In this document: piece by piece, positions 46,080 through 58,213 of the stretch
Layout: the number at the start of each line of letters is the position of its first letter
Numbering within the stretch: the first letter of the stretch is position 1
NCBI GenBank assembly: GCA_030248225.1
Contig: JASANE010003857.1
Location: 36,537 to 100,536, forward strand
Length of the DNA: 64,000 nucleotides
Source of the DNA: Trileptium ribeirensis
Taxonomy: Eukaryota; Nematoda; Enoplea; Enoplida; Thoracostomopsidae
Direction of reading: 5' to 3'
Program-made: the position numbers and the translations under genes
The notes under the pieces: model-generated
Seen by the model: the letters and a program-made list of their open reading frames with translations, nothing else
Database searches by the model: none
What the model was told of the DNA's origin: nothing

Positions 46080-47400
46080 AGATGGGAAAAGAAATAGTCG
46101 AGCGATACTCTAAATTTTAGATAAACGTTTATTATAGTAAAATCGTACAGTAATTTTGTGTTACGATAAAATGTTAGTCAAATATAGAGTAAATTAAAAA
46201 CAAAACCACAAAACGCTTTATTATACTCACGGAAGCAGAATAGAAAAAGTTCCAATTCTTTGTCTGAGTCAAAGAAACAGAACGACGTTCTGTGAAAAAG
46301 TTATTTTGATTTCAAGGATCCTCGTTGTTGTTGTACCAGTTTTAACAGTCATTCGGTATTTTACCCGTATGCTTTATTACTATTGAACTATTCCTTGTTC
46401 ATTGCAATAGTAATAATAATAAATAGCTATGTAGTCATTTATATTCTCCCGTTGGTCACAGTAAATAAAATAAATCATTACCCTTATTGTGGTTGAGGTC
46501 TTCACTTTAGCAGTTTCAAATTAGGAGTGCTGTCTCGTTGAAAAATGAAATTCACAAAGGATTTAAAAGATAATTATTTTTGTCAAGGTTTAGTTTCGCT
46601 CGCCTAGTCGCTTTCTTTATAAAGCGAAACGCCAGCGTCGATGATGATTTAACTAAATTTGTTTTAGTTTTTGTTAAAGAACGCAGTAGAATTGCCGCAC
46701 TTTGAATCAGTTTTGAATCGTAGACGTTTTATTAAGATCATATTGACAGAGTCCTATTCTATATTATTATTTTACTAGTCTTTACTTAAAGCTTCTTGAG
46801 CAGTTAAGCTGTTTCGAAATATTAGAATTTCACATACAAAAATCGGCTGTCCCAAATATAGCAGTATCTTTTTGACTAACCTAATATATATTGATTGCAC
46901 ATCATGTCAAATCGCAATCTATTAAATGCAGCATAATTAACATTGCTTCCATTTATAATCTTCGGTCAAACATGTCGGTTGAACTTTTCGTTACAGACAA
47001 TTTTACGTGCAGCGTTATATTTTCAACTTTCTTCATATAAGTAAAACAGAGCGAGCGATGTTTCCTCAAATGGCGTTATCACGGGTAAAGCCTTGTTTTT
47101 CATCTGGCGGTGACAACCAAAGCTCGATGGCCCGATGAATGGATTTTCTGAATTTTTATTATTGAATATAACTGTACTATTGTAAGAACATAAAAACCGG
47201 AAATTTAACACCTTGTTTTATGTCGATACAAGGTTCCTCGATATTTTTAAGTTATAATGCTTTTCTCTTCTATCAGACCAAAAAACCACCATAAAGACAA
47301 TGAGCTACTACTTTCCACCCAACACTGTTTCGTCTGAGCATCTGTTTTGTGTTATAAGCAGACACTTAAATATCTCTCATATTGTGAATTTAAACAAACT
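46080..47400. other. AT-rich spacer, nothing recognised
   Basis: A 62-codon minus-strand frame at 47211-47023 has no motif. No repeat partner was found. Confidence 0.4.
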
Positions 47401-47404
47401 TCAC

Positions 47405-47436
47405 TGAGTGAGTGAGTGAGTGAGTGAGTAAGTGAG
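47405..47436. repeat. (GAGT)n microsatellite
   Basis: About eight tetranucleotide units with one interruption (GTAA). It lies at the left boundary of the 1.1-kb repeat copy B. Confidence 0.9.
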
Positions 47437-47439
47437 CTA

Positions 47440-48290
47440 AATTAGAATCAAGAGTTGTAAATTTTTGTCCCGTAAGATAGATCATCCTGTTGTTTGGTTA
47501 CAGCGCTAAAGCAGAGTTTATGTACAATAACGGGTATAGGTCAGGAACGAATGTGCATATATCCGTAATTTTGTCACCATGAATTGTTTTTAACTACAGT
47601 CATATAATGTTGAAAGAATTTACCTATATATGTACGTAACGTAGGTTATACAACGACCACTTTTAAAGCAAAATCATGTCAAATTTTGTTGTTTCCATCT
47701 GACTATAACGGTAACTGCTAAAGTAATGTGACGCAGATTTTCTCTGTGCATGTGACCTAAACTAGTGCAACAGTGTGCTTTGTATCTGGCCGAAAATCTC
47801 TTAAGTAACTAAATCAGAGTCCAAAAACAACAATTTCGTGTCAAAGTCGTATATCTTCTTTTGTTACTGTAGCTTCAGGATGATTAACAATATTTGGTTT
47901 AATTTTTGACAGTGGTCGTACCTATAAGCTGCATGTTATATATATATCATCGATATTTTCCTAACATCGACCAAACTTTTGACAGCCAAAACATGTATTT
48001 TGAACCTAAATTTGTGTGTATACAGTTGTGTTTCATGTATGTTATGGCTTTGGAATACGTTTGTTTCGCTCAACTTTTTGCTACAAAAGCATCAGTTGTA
48101 AGATAGGCAAATACCGGTGAGTCAATCTCGGTATTCAAGTATGGTTAGGAAATAAGGATTTAAAACTTTATCCGGATCAAAATTGACAAAAAGTTGTCGT
48201 AACCATCTGTATCTTATCAAACAATACTCCAATTTGTTTTATGTACAACTTTGAAGGATTAATATTCAATAAGTGAGTTTATTAGTTTTC
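47440..48290 (+). repeat. 1.1-kb dispersed repeat, copy B
   Basis: Same order of blocks as 29670-30790: ATCCTGTTGTTTGGTTACAG, GCGCTAAAGC, CTTTTAAAGCAAAATCATG, AACAATTTCGTGTCAAAG, TTTGACAGTGGTCGTACC, ATATCATCGATATTTTCC, and CCGGATCAAAATTGACAAAA. It lacks the 280-bp duplication. Confidence 0.6.
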
Positions 48291-48800
48291 TGTTTCGTTA
48301 AATGTAAACACGTATTAATACTCCTTAAACACTGTGCTCAAAATTTGAGCTCAAAATTTTATTAAAACTTGGCTCTAATTTCCGATGGAAAAATACAGTG
48401 AATTACGATTCTTTAATTTTAGCTCATAATGTTTCGCGTAATACATCTCATCGATGATTTGCTAAAGAAAAATCCTTGAAAAGTTGGAAAAGCCTTTAGT
48501 CGTTGAAACTTACAAAAATGCAAAACAGATGCTTTCAATTTTTGATCAAAACAAAAAGTTTGAAACTGACCTCAACTATTATTCATGCTTTGATTTGACG
48601 AGAAAATATTTAGAAGGAAAATGGATAAACACGCGGTCTCAGCGTAGAATCCAGTGATTAACTATAAGTTCAATAATATAATAAGTGAGGGCTTTCAATT
48701 ATTTATATAGTTAATGCATTTTTAATATATTTAAAAAATCAAACTCCCAGATATTTCGACAGTATCTAGGACAAATGAAAACGTTTGCAACTATCAATGT

Positions 48801-48802
48801 AA

Positions 48803-48901
<99 letters not shown>

Positions 48902-48925
48902 AAAAATAAATAAATATAAATAAAA
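48801..48925. repeat. (AAAT)n microsatellite, about 120 bp
   Basis: Long, nearly pure AATA/TAAA run with decay only at the right end. Its purity points to recent expansion or ongoing slippage. Confidence 0.97.
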
Positions 48926-49729
48926 TAATTCAATGGTTACTACTAATGTGTTAAATGTGTTAAGCGTGTTATCTTAAATGTGTTCAAATGTTCCTCTGAA
49001 TGTACTTAAACCTTTAAATTTACGTGTCCTGACTGTGTACCAATTTTTAATTTTAAAACTCTACAAAATATATATGAAAATTAATATAGTACTTAAAAAT
49101 AATGTTCCAAAGATTTGAACTGTTTTGTTGTTAGTGCCTAAGCTCTAGCAGATGGCTACCGAACCCGTTTGTTTCTACTTACTATCAAAGCAACGATGAA
49201 TAAATTCGTGGGTAAAAGTGAAAACACAATTCTACTACAACAGTTTCAATCCAAATTTCATAGCAATACAGTAAGTAATTACTTATAATACCTTGCGGTA
49301 TTAGATCCAAAAGCTTTTTCATTTCTGCTGCTTGGCTGATTTTTCATTCACTAAAATGTCATTTGTGTAATTTCTTTCGGTTTCGATAATATTGGACTTT
49401 AATACACAGGTATTAAAGTCAAGCAACCGATTGCCATAATAAATTATGGGTAAATGAGCAAAAACGGGACAACCTATGTGGCTACCGGAGCGTTCTTTCT
49501 TGTCCCACTTGGCCACGAATGGCGTTAACATGGTTTGGCTAGAAATAGTAACAATTTGATATGGGCATGGATGGGAAAGGCTAGCAGTTCTCAAACTTAG
49601 AGTATTCTTGTCTAACACTATTAGGGCAAAAAATAGTAACCTTTTTGGTGAAATATGGTTTGGGAAATATTACCAGCTCGCAGGCTTTTTTATGTTGTAA
49701 TATCAGGAGAATAACGTCATACAACTATG
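48926..49729. other. AT-rich spacer, nothing recognised
   Basis: A 99-codon minus-strand frame (49618-49319) lacks any known motif. Confidence 0.4.
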
Positions 49730-49900
49730 GTCGGTTGCCGAGGTTCGGGGGGGAGGGTACGGGACCGCATGAGCCTTCAGCATCTGCTGCTCCGCCTGGA
49801 GCTGTTGGACCACTCTCCTGTGGTGGTGAGTCTCCGACGCCTTTGTGGGGGAGGGGGTGAGAATTCGCTATCCCGTATGAGCATGCATGAATGCCGCCAC
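49730..49900 (+). repeat. GC-rich island repeat, copy 4
   Basis: GGGGGGGAGGGTACGGGACC opens the block and CTATCCCGTATGAGCATGCA closes it. Its end matches copies 1 to 3. The 71-codon frame over it is compositional. Confidence 0.4.
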
Positions 49901-51705
49901 GTTTAGGTTAAAGATTCGCTTATTATAACCGACTTTATTCATATCTCTCAGAACTTCTTTCGTCCATGCATTGTACACCTTCATGGTTTTTCACATTCAT
50001 CGCACAAAGTAGTGGTTTTGGCTATATATTGTCCAAATCATTTCAACTACTGAAACGTTTCACACTCAGAAATTACTTAATGTTTGGTGGAAATAATCGA
50101 GCACAAAGATATTAAATTTACCATGGAACAAACGCAGAATTTGTTCGTATTGTCGTAGTTACGTATTGTGATATTACCTTTTTACATTTGTCAAAATCAC
50201 TGTTGTAGTACGTTTTTGAGTTATTTTTATGCTAACTACTAATGCAATAAACCATGTAAGTACTAGACCTTGTTTGTAGTCCTAAAATGCCAGCAAAGTA
50301 AGTTTCTCGGTCACCAAAACGGCAACATTAATAAACATGACGGGTCCGAGCATAAAAGCAGATTCATCGAACAATTATTATAGAAAAATTGCAAAGCAGT
50401 CTTATAAATTTTGAGTACGCTCTCACAGAAATATCCGTAGAGATTTGACAACGCCTTCAAGTAATGTCAGGGACACTCAGTCTGCCGCAGTATCCCAGAC
50501 GGGCGCGTGTCAACTGCTGGCGATGCAGTTCCCGACATACTAGGTTAGTGTTAAGTTTTTAGACCTAAGCTTAGGGCTGAATAAAAATCTAAGACTACGA
50601 CAAAGTCTAAGGCATTGGGCTGCCCACATCCACCAGGAACTTCACAGATAATCGTTTTTCTGACGATATAGTATACCTGTCCTCAGGAATGTTTGAACCG
50701 CTCATTTCAACAATCGGAGACTTGGGAATGATTTTGAGTCTGGGAGTGCGGCGGAATAAAGCAAAAAATCAAGTATATATTAAGCCCTCTTGAAATAAAG
50801 GCATAGACCAGAAAATACTAGCTCATTATATTTTCAAGAAATGAGCAACACGAAGCGTGCTCATCTCTGAGTGTGATGGATTTACTCTTTCTGTCTCCAT
50901 GTTCCAGGGTCTATTATGCCAATATTCCAACTAAGCTTATAGACTGTGGTTAACGTTTCAATAACGCGTTTTGTCATTATAAACATATTCATGCCGTTGG
51001 CTAATTTGTCAACTTTGCCCGGAATTCATATCATGTATAAAAATATTTATTATACGTATGAAGAATCGACGTCATATTATTAATTCATGAATATTATGTC
51101 TTACAGCAGAATTCAATCTGTTTATAAATTATGTATTTTTCCACCGGGAAACAATTCTCAGCAAAACAGTACTGCTTTGGGTTAAATATTCAGAGAGAGA
51201 AAGAGAGTGAGTGCGAGACAATTTTAGATATTGCATTATATTTTATTAACTCACCTAGCCGTTTTCTACAAATTAATCAAGCTATAAGGCGCAAGCTTGA
51301 GGCTATTTTGAATATCCAATGTTGTATATATATCTCATTTAATTGCAATTTCGAATACAGTAATTTTTGAACAAATAATATTGTTTTGAACATGGGACAG
51401 GTTTATAAAAATACCAAGCTTTATCAAATTTACCAAGAATTATTGGATCATGTCGTGTTTCGCTCTTAGCGGATCATGTCTAGTTCTTCCCACTTGAAGA
51501 TCATTAATAGCTTTTCTCCTGTAATGTAAACCCTAAACCTGGGCTTAAGAATTGCCTGGGCTCCCAAATAAAATTTTGCTGTTTTTTGCCTTTCATTCGT
51601 TATTAGGCTATAATGTTTTCTCCAAAATTTAGTAAACGTTCCCTCGCTGCTATGAAGGAAGATCGGCATGCCACTTGGTTTGTAAACGATTATTAAACAA
51701 ATATA
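49901..51705. other. AT-rich spacer, no gene recognised
   Basis: A 79-codon plus-strand frame at 51131-51370 and a 67-codon minus-strand frame at 51669-51466 have no motif. Nothing else is supported. Confidence 0.4.
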
Positions 51706-51709
51706 GTAA

Positions 51710-52035
51710 CGGAGAGTCCAGAGGTTCTATTTTGAGGGAGCCACGGTGGAGGTAGCCGGGACTGGCGGGGGAGATCATCTCAGGGGATGCCCTTAGGGGA
51801 AGGTCTTGCAGGGGCGCTGAAAAAGTTTGATAACCTCTCCTCTTCCCGAGGAGCTTCTTCAGTTCTGCCATTTTCATTACAATTTTTGAAAATTTTACCA
51901 CAATTTTGTGATTTTGCTAAAATTTCTGGTCGAGGGTCATCGGCGGAAGTGTGGTGGCGTACAAGTGGGGTAGATCGGTATCCTCAGGGCCTAGATCAGG
52001 GCCTCAGAGTGTGGGGGCTGCTTTGGCATGGATGA
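51710..52035 (+). repeat. GC-rich island repeat, copy 5 (less certain)
   Basis: G-rich ends (GGAGGTAGCCGGGACTGGCG and GTGTGGGGGCTGCTTTGG) flank an AT-rich centre similar in position and composition to copy 2. The common TATGAGCA end is not clear here. Confidence 0.35.
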
Positions 52036-52039
52036 CCGA

Positions 52040-52712
52040 CTATCCATATTAAAAAATGGACATTTCCGTCATTGCGATGTGTGCGGATCATTTATTAAAA
52101 TAAAGAATTGAAATATTTAAACTTTTAAAATCATGAAGGGCATACATACAAAAAGTGTCACGGTTGCTTAAAGAAGGTTGTTTAAGCCTCTCTTTACCAA
52201 GGTATATACATTGAAGGTATGAGATTATAAATAGCCTATCGAGGTAGAGGTATACTGCTTCCTTATGCGATTTCAGATCTTTGATGCTAAATAAATATCT
52301 TCACTGCAAGTCTAGCAGAAAAGTTGCATTCAAAAATAATCACGAAATTATGTTACGAGCAAATGTAAGACAAACTGTTGTTTATAAAATAACAGTCGCA
52401 GCGCAATTAAGACTCTTGATGGTTTGGCTTCAGCATTTTGAAGCAACTCGAAAGCTTTTAGTTCACTATTTTTTGTTCGTTGGAAAAAAGGTTTTATCGA
52501 TTTATCGATCGCTTAAGTGTTGTTTTATGAACTTAAAAACGTTGATACCGGCAAAAAACTTATGTATTTCTGATTCTTAACTGTGGTCGCAACTGCAATT
52601 ATCGATAAATGATTACAACAGAAGAAACATTAAAAACTGAACATGTTTCTGCTTAGTTTTCTCGGATCAAATGTTGAACATAGTTAACAGATAACCTCGA
52701 TTGTCGTAGTGT
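52040..52712. other. AT-rich spacer with an unassigned frame
   Basis: A 99-codon plus-strand frame at 52281-52580 is K-, L- and F-rich with no recognised domain and is probably chance. Confidence 0.35.
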
Positions 52713-52714
52713 GC

Positions 52715-52985
52715 TGTTTTTTAACCCTTTCATTCCTAGTGGGCCAAATGGGGCCGGCGCAATTGTGTTCTGCCAACTGTGTGGTGTATATCGTGTGATG
52801 CAGGCTTGAAAGTGTGTTGTTACTCGCTCGCTTTGCGAATTTTCGTAAGAAACCGAGCAACGGCTTTTAGATAAATCAATGGTTTGTGTACACAACTTGT
52901 ACTTGGAATGGCCAGGTTCGCTCTCTGGCACCGCCTTGGGTTTGCAAATCATTGGACGATGCACAAATTAAATTTGGCAAGAGAG
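52715..52985. repeat. Two head-to-head tRNA-derived SINE copies
   Basis: The left part (52805-52720) reads on the minus strand to an end GAATGAAAGGGTTAAAAAAC. The right part reads on the plus strand GTTGTTACTCGCTCGCTTTG, CGAATTTTCGTAAGAAACCG, then TAGATAAATCAATGG and CCAGGTTCGCTCTCTGG in the A and B box positions. They meet near 52805, the same arrangement as at 45790. Confidence 0.52.
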
Positions 52986-52989
52986 GACT

Positions 52990-55900
52990 AATCAGTGCTG
53001 GTGGGCAGCGATGGAGACAACGTCAAAATTGTGAGCCCAGTTTGTCTTTAGGTCGATAGATGCGACGATGAGAAACGTTGCCTCCGTAGAATGCGTTCTC
53101 CTATTTGGAAACGTTCTCTGATTTAGTACTGAATAATTTTTTGTCCACAAGGGTTTACTTCGGTCAAAAACTGAGAGGGATATCCGACGTAGGTCAGGTT
53201 TTACTAACCACTTGCTGAGCGATAGTGTATACCGCAGGTTGTTTATCGGAAACTAGCTACATGTTTTCTTGTCAAATATGCAATTTTTCAACAATTTTCG
53301 TGATCTCTAACAAGGCATAACTTTGTACCGAAAAATGAGAGAGCAGCGATGGCTCGGTATTTGAAAACAGCGCCAAATTTTCTACAAAAGTAGAGATTAA
53401 GCTTAAGTTGAGCTACGTTTTGTTCACAAATTTTTGTTAATGCTAGGGGCTTTTACCTTATTAATTAGTAACAGTATTACAAAATAGTATAGACGTTTTC
53501 GACATAATGAAAATGCTGAAGCTAATCTTAATATTGACAGTTTGACATAAATGTAGTTCGATTAGTGAAAATAAATTCTTTGATGCGTCCAAGAAAATGA
53601 TGGTTAATAAAGTGCTCATTATATATTATACTGCAGTTTTAAACATTTTTCGCGTTTACTATCGTCAGGACATTGTATCATACGAACGTGTTGTATTTGT
53701 TTACGTTTAGTGCTAAACATTGATAATAAAATTATAACATGTTTGACGTCTGTTAGTCATTTTTTGTATAGGTGCATTATGTTTCTGACCGTGTGTGCTG
53801 TTGTTTGCGCATTTACAACAAACTCAAAGCCGATACATACGTTAACACAAAACTCTTTTCTCCAGGGCAGCTTAATCAGGTAATAGTAGATAATTTAAGT
53901 CGGTACAACGGCAGATGTTCTGCGAGGTATTTTGTACCCATTTACGATAAATGAATGTGCATATCGATCACTTGAGCCATAAAATTGTTTTTAGTTTCGG
54001 CTATCATTAAACCTCTATTTTAAAAAAATATAGGTGTTTTTACTCTGCCAGTAAAGGTTTGTGCTTCGTTGCTGGTAAGTAACCATGGGCACAACAAAGC
54101 AGCAGCAGTGGAGGGCTGCTGGGGACGTGAAAACCATATTTTCCACTTTAGCGTTTATATTGGTGCACTCGGTAAAAATTTTGTACTGTCATGTGTTAAA
54201 ATCTGAAAACTAAAAAACGGAAACACGCCGCACGACAAACTCAGTTGAACAATTGGTTGCAATATACAGGTTGCCAGCTGATAATACATGGATGAAAGGT
54301 TAAGCACAAAATGTTTGATATTCTAGTAGCACGCACGGTTTCCCGGTTAAGATTTTGTGATTTTCCGTGGTTGCCTCCAAATAAAATGTAAATATATCTA
54401 AATCGGTTTAATTTTATCGCTATATATGATTCTGAAAAATCAAATAATGTCCTCACTGATGGGATTTGAATTTTAGGCCTTAACCTAACTAGCAACCTGC
54501 TACCAAACGAATTATTCATGTGTATCTTCAATCCGTTAAGCCTAAAAACTGGTGTGACACATTTCATTTCAGAAACGTCAAACTCGAATACGCGATGTTT
54601 GATTTGCAATATGCCCATCTGAAATATATTTCAATTTAGGTATATCACGATTAGGTGCGAGTATAGTAAAAACACTAATATCCCAACTTAGTCAACTATC
54701 TCCTCCATAATAGCGGGCTGTTACGATATAAAACAAAACATAATGACGGGTGGTATACCTTCTCGTAAGCTCAAAAGTAAGGTGCCAGTCTCAATGTGCC
54801 CGTTGCATTGTATTTCTGTAACCGTACGGCAATCTTTTATATATTGAACTCTTGGAAACCATTAAGACAAAAAATATAATGGCGCAGTGATTAATGGATC
54901 AGTGCTAACACCTGGATCAGTGATAAATTAGACGATTTTCCAGACCATTGCGTGAGTCTTTTTGTTTTTAAAATGCAAATGTTCGAATCTGTCGAAAACA
55001 TTTTCAAACTTTTTAATCTTTATTCTAGAATTGTTTTTTATTTGTTTTGTATGTTTATGCTTCGAAATATACAAAAGATATCTCGTCAGCGACATGTAAA
55101 ATATATCATGAAAATAGATTTGAGTTTCTGAAAGGCTTGGGTTGAATGCTTTAAAATACTATCCCTTAAGCAACAACAACATGCAATAACCACCGTGCAA
55201 CCCCATAAATAAACCTAGGGTGAATGCTGCAATATTTTTAATACGATACCGTGAATACACGTGAGTTGATATCTACCATCACTTAACGTGAAATCCCGAA
55301 AACAGCCATAGCTGTTGGATTCTCCGAGCTCTTTACGTGGAGTCCCGCAAATATTAGACATGCATAGAATTCGTCAATGTTTTAAATTAAAGCACTGTAA
55401 AGATATCCTAGAATTTTGACTGTGGAACACGCAATTATTTCGACGTTTTAGTATCTTGCAAGATAAATTTAGTTACATAATGGCCTGGACATAATGGTAC
55501 ACACACCTCCTCTTTCAGACGACTGCCTCGGAAGATGTCACAAAAGCATTCTGATCTGACGAGAAAGAAAGATAATGCGGGTTCAACCAGTAATCCGTAG
55601 CGGTTAAGTATGGTGTGAAACTATTATTTATTAATTTACTTAGTATATATGGCTGTGGAAACAAAGCGAACCAAACGAGTGGTGTTTTCTTAAACATTGT
55701 TTAAATATGCAAAAATTCACTCATAAATAATCAAATTTTATCATTACACAAAACTTTCATTTATTGATTTTTTGCGGTTTTCACTTAAGACATAAATATA
55801 AATGTGCCTCTAGCCTTGAGTTTGTGCTGCTTCGACGACTTCTTCGCCAAAGGGTGCCGTAACCAGGAAGATGCGGGAAGGGAACGACGCTCCATAACAT

Positions 55901-56565
55901 TATATCCCCCGGTGAAAACCAATAAAAATGTCAATCTCATATTCTCAACCTATAGAGCGGATGTTCATCCGTAACCAGCAACTATAACTGCATGAAATGA
56001 ATGTGCCTCCCTAGCATAACTGTTGTGTTAATTCAAATGATTTCTATAATTTTTTAATTTTGCGAAGACTGTGTAATTTGATGTGATGGAACGTTTTGTG
56101 AATATAATAAAATTTTGCCAGACCTAAAATTGGCCTCCCACCTAAAATAGAACAGAAGCCTGGCTAAAAGTCTGAATTCTTGTTTCAAATCTCGTAAAAC
56201 TGACTCTGATTTTACGCTATTATATAAACCATGGCAAGCCGCCAACTATTTTGAGTTATGATGCTTAGGAGTGCAGTGGATCAAAACGTAGATCACTAAG
56301 CCGAATATTTTCATGTACGTACAGCTTGCACTTTGCCCTGAGGCAACAGTTTCCGAACTGTGAAACAAAACTTAAATATAACCCTCGAAAAATTTAGTAT
56401 TTAAATGTAGGGCTCAGTTAGTTCCTCATAAATATCCAGGCTTGTTTTAAACATACCGGATGCTTCGGGAGCTCATATTGAAATTTAACAATATTGAAAT
56501 TTTGGCATGTTTTATTTCAGTTCTAGGTAGAGAGCAAAAATAGCACCTTTCGGTTTTCAGCATCG
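52990..56565. other. 3.6-kb AT-rich spacer with a SINE scrap
   Basis: ACACGCCGCACGACAAACTC at 54219-54241 matches the SINE segment ACGCCGCCTGACAAACTC near 45013. A 125-codon minus-strand frame (54618-54241) is the longest here; it has no known motif, signal peptide or membrane segment and is probably chance. Nothing else is recognised. Confidence 0.35.
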
Positions 56566-56569
56566 TTAA

Positions 56570-57040
56570 TGCGGCGTTTACGTTATAAGCTGCCCGCCAT
56601 GAGGAAGTTTTATCCACGTACAGCCTGCCTAACACCGTTGACAATACAGTGTACAGAACATCAACACTGTATTCTTAGCAATTCTATATGGTGTTTGGGA
56701 CACCATCAGTATTTATGTATGGTGTCATGGACATCATAGACTTCTAGCTAGCTGTGAAGAAAGTCCTTTGGGAAGACGTCCTGATGTTTTTTCCGTTGGA
56801 GGGACTTTATACAGTGAAACTTTTGTCCATGCACTTCTTTTGCGAAGGTTAAAACGGAATGGTTTATGGGATACAATCAACTAGCGTAAATCATTTGAAA
56901 TTTCACTTAGCTAGTTTTGCCGCCTTTTTTAAATAACTATTCTACATAAGGTGTCGAAGACATCATAGTGTATTATACACGGTGTTAGCTTCACCAATAC
57001 TTGTGCTAAATTTAGTGCGTGACAGCGGATTTTGGCGTTC
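56570..57040. mobile_element. Decayed copy of the TTA-flanked inverted-repeat element
   Basis: The left end TGCGGCGTTTACGTTATAAG matches the arm of 39476-39980 and is preceded by TAA, also a TWA triplet. The interior again has ACAGTGTACAGAACATC and GGTGTCATGGACATCATAG. The right arm is reduced to GACAGCGG and GGCGTTC near 57025. Confidence 0.45.
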
Positions 57041-57575
57041 CGTCTATCGTTAGGGCAACAATACTTTCCACTATGTATCGCTGTGCTAATTACGTCATAC
57101 TAATGTTTAACTGACCGTCATTGAGTGTAGACAACTTCAATTACCCTCGGGCCGTGAACAATTATGCCATAAACAGCTAGCTTGTAACGAAAGTCATTTT
57201 TGATCGGCGGCAATTTGATCGATTCCTGCAAATATCAAACATTTTTAATTAAATATCATAACAAAACTTTCAATTTTACTCTTGTCTTCTGAAACATTCA
57301 ATCGCTAATGATATAATAGCGGTGCGTACAAAAATGCAGTCAAGCCGTGCGCGGTTCCGTCTTGTGGTTATTTGTCAAGTTTCGAATTTCATTATTTGTT
57401 TGAATCACCAAAAATTTATATTGTCGGTTGCGTTGTAATTCTGTTTCGCCAGTATTTAATTTCACCGTGTCCATTAGCAGCACGCGAAACGCCAGTTTTT
57501 CTAAACGCCAACAGAAATATTATTTGTTTTATCCATTAGGTATAGGAAATTGGAGAAGGAGAAGAAGAAACGGAA
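57041..57575. other. AT-rich spacer, nothing recognised
   Basis: No frame, repeat or RNA signal supported. AAACGCCAG and TAAACGCCAA recur near 57488 and 57503. Confidence 0.35.
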
Positions 57576-57580
57576 CATTG

Positions 57581-58213
57581 CATGTTTGTGATTTTTGAGC
57601 TGAAACGGTTCCAACGTATTCGTGAATCAGAAGGAGACTTAAAACCGTGAAGCAATGAAATGGGCAGGCAAGATATTCGGGTGGAATCTTAATAAAGAGT
57701 TATTATCCATGTTTGCGATTTTTGAGCTGAAACGATACCAACGGATTCGTGAATTAGAAGGAGACTTAAAACCGTGAAGCAATGAAATGGGCAGGCAAGA
57801 TATTCGGGTGGAATCTTAATAAAGAATTATTATCCATGTTTGCGACTTTTGAGCTGAAACGGTTCCAACGGATTCGTGAATCAGGAGACTTAAAATCGTG
57901 AAGCAATGAAGTGGGCAGGCAAGATATTCGGGTGGAATCTTAATAAAGAATTAATATCCATGTTTGCGATTTTTGAGCTGAAACGGTTCCAACGGATTCG
58001 TGAATCAGAAGGAGACTTAAAGCCGTGAAGCCATGAAATGGGTACGCAAGATATTCGGGTGGAATCTTAATAAAGAATTATTATCCGTGTTTGCGATTTT
58101 TGAGGTGAAACGGTTCCAACGGATTCGTGAATCAGAAGGAGACTTAAAGCCGTGAAGCAATGAAATGGGTACGCAAGATATTCGGGTGGAATCTTAATAA
58201 AGAATTATTATCT
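57581..58213. repeat. Tandem array, 5 copies of about 127 bp
   Basis: Units start CATGTTTGCGATTTTTGAGC at 57581, 57708, 57835 and 57959, and CGTGTTTGCG at 58086. Steps are 127, 127, 124 and 127 bp. Each ends GGAATCTTAATAAAGAATTA. Copies 4 and 5 share GTACGCAAG where the first three have GCAGGCAAG, so the pair arose by later duplication. No frame runs across units. Confidence 0.92.

Noticed and set aside
54241..54618. 125-codon minus-strand frame as a gene
   Set aside because: No motif, no repeat conservation, no promoter or neighbours. A frame of this length is expected by chance somewhere in 64 kb.
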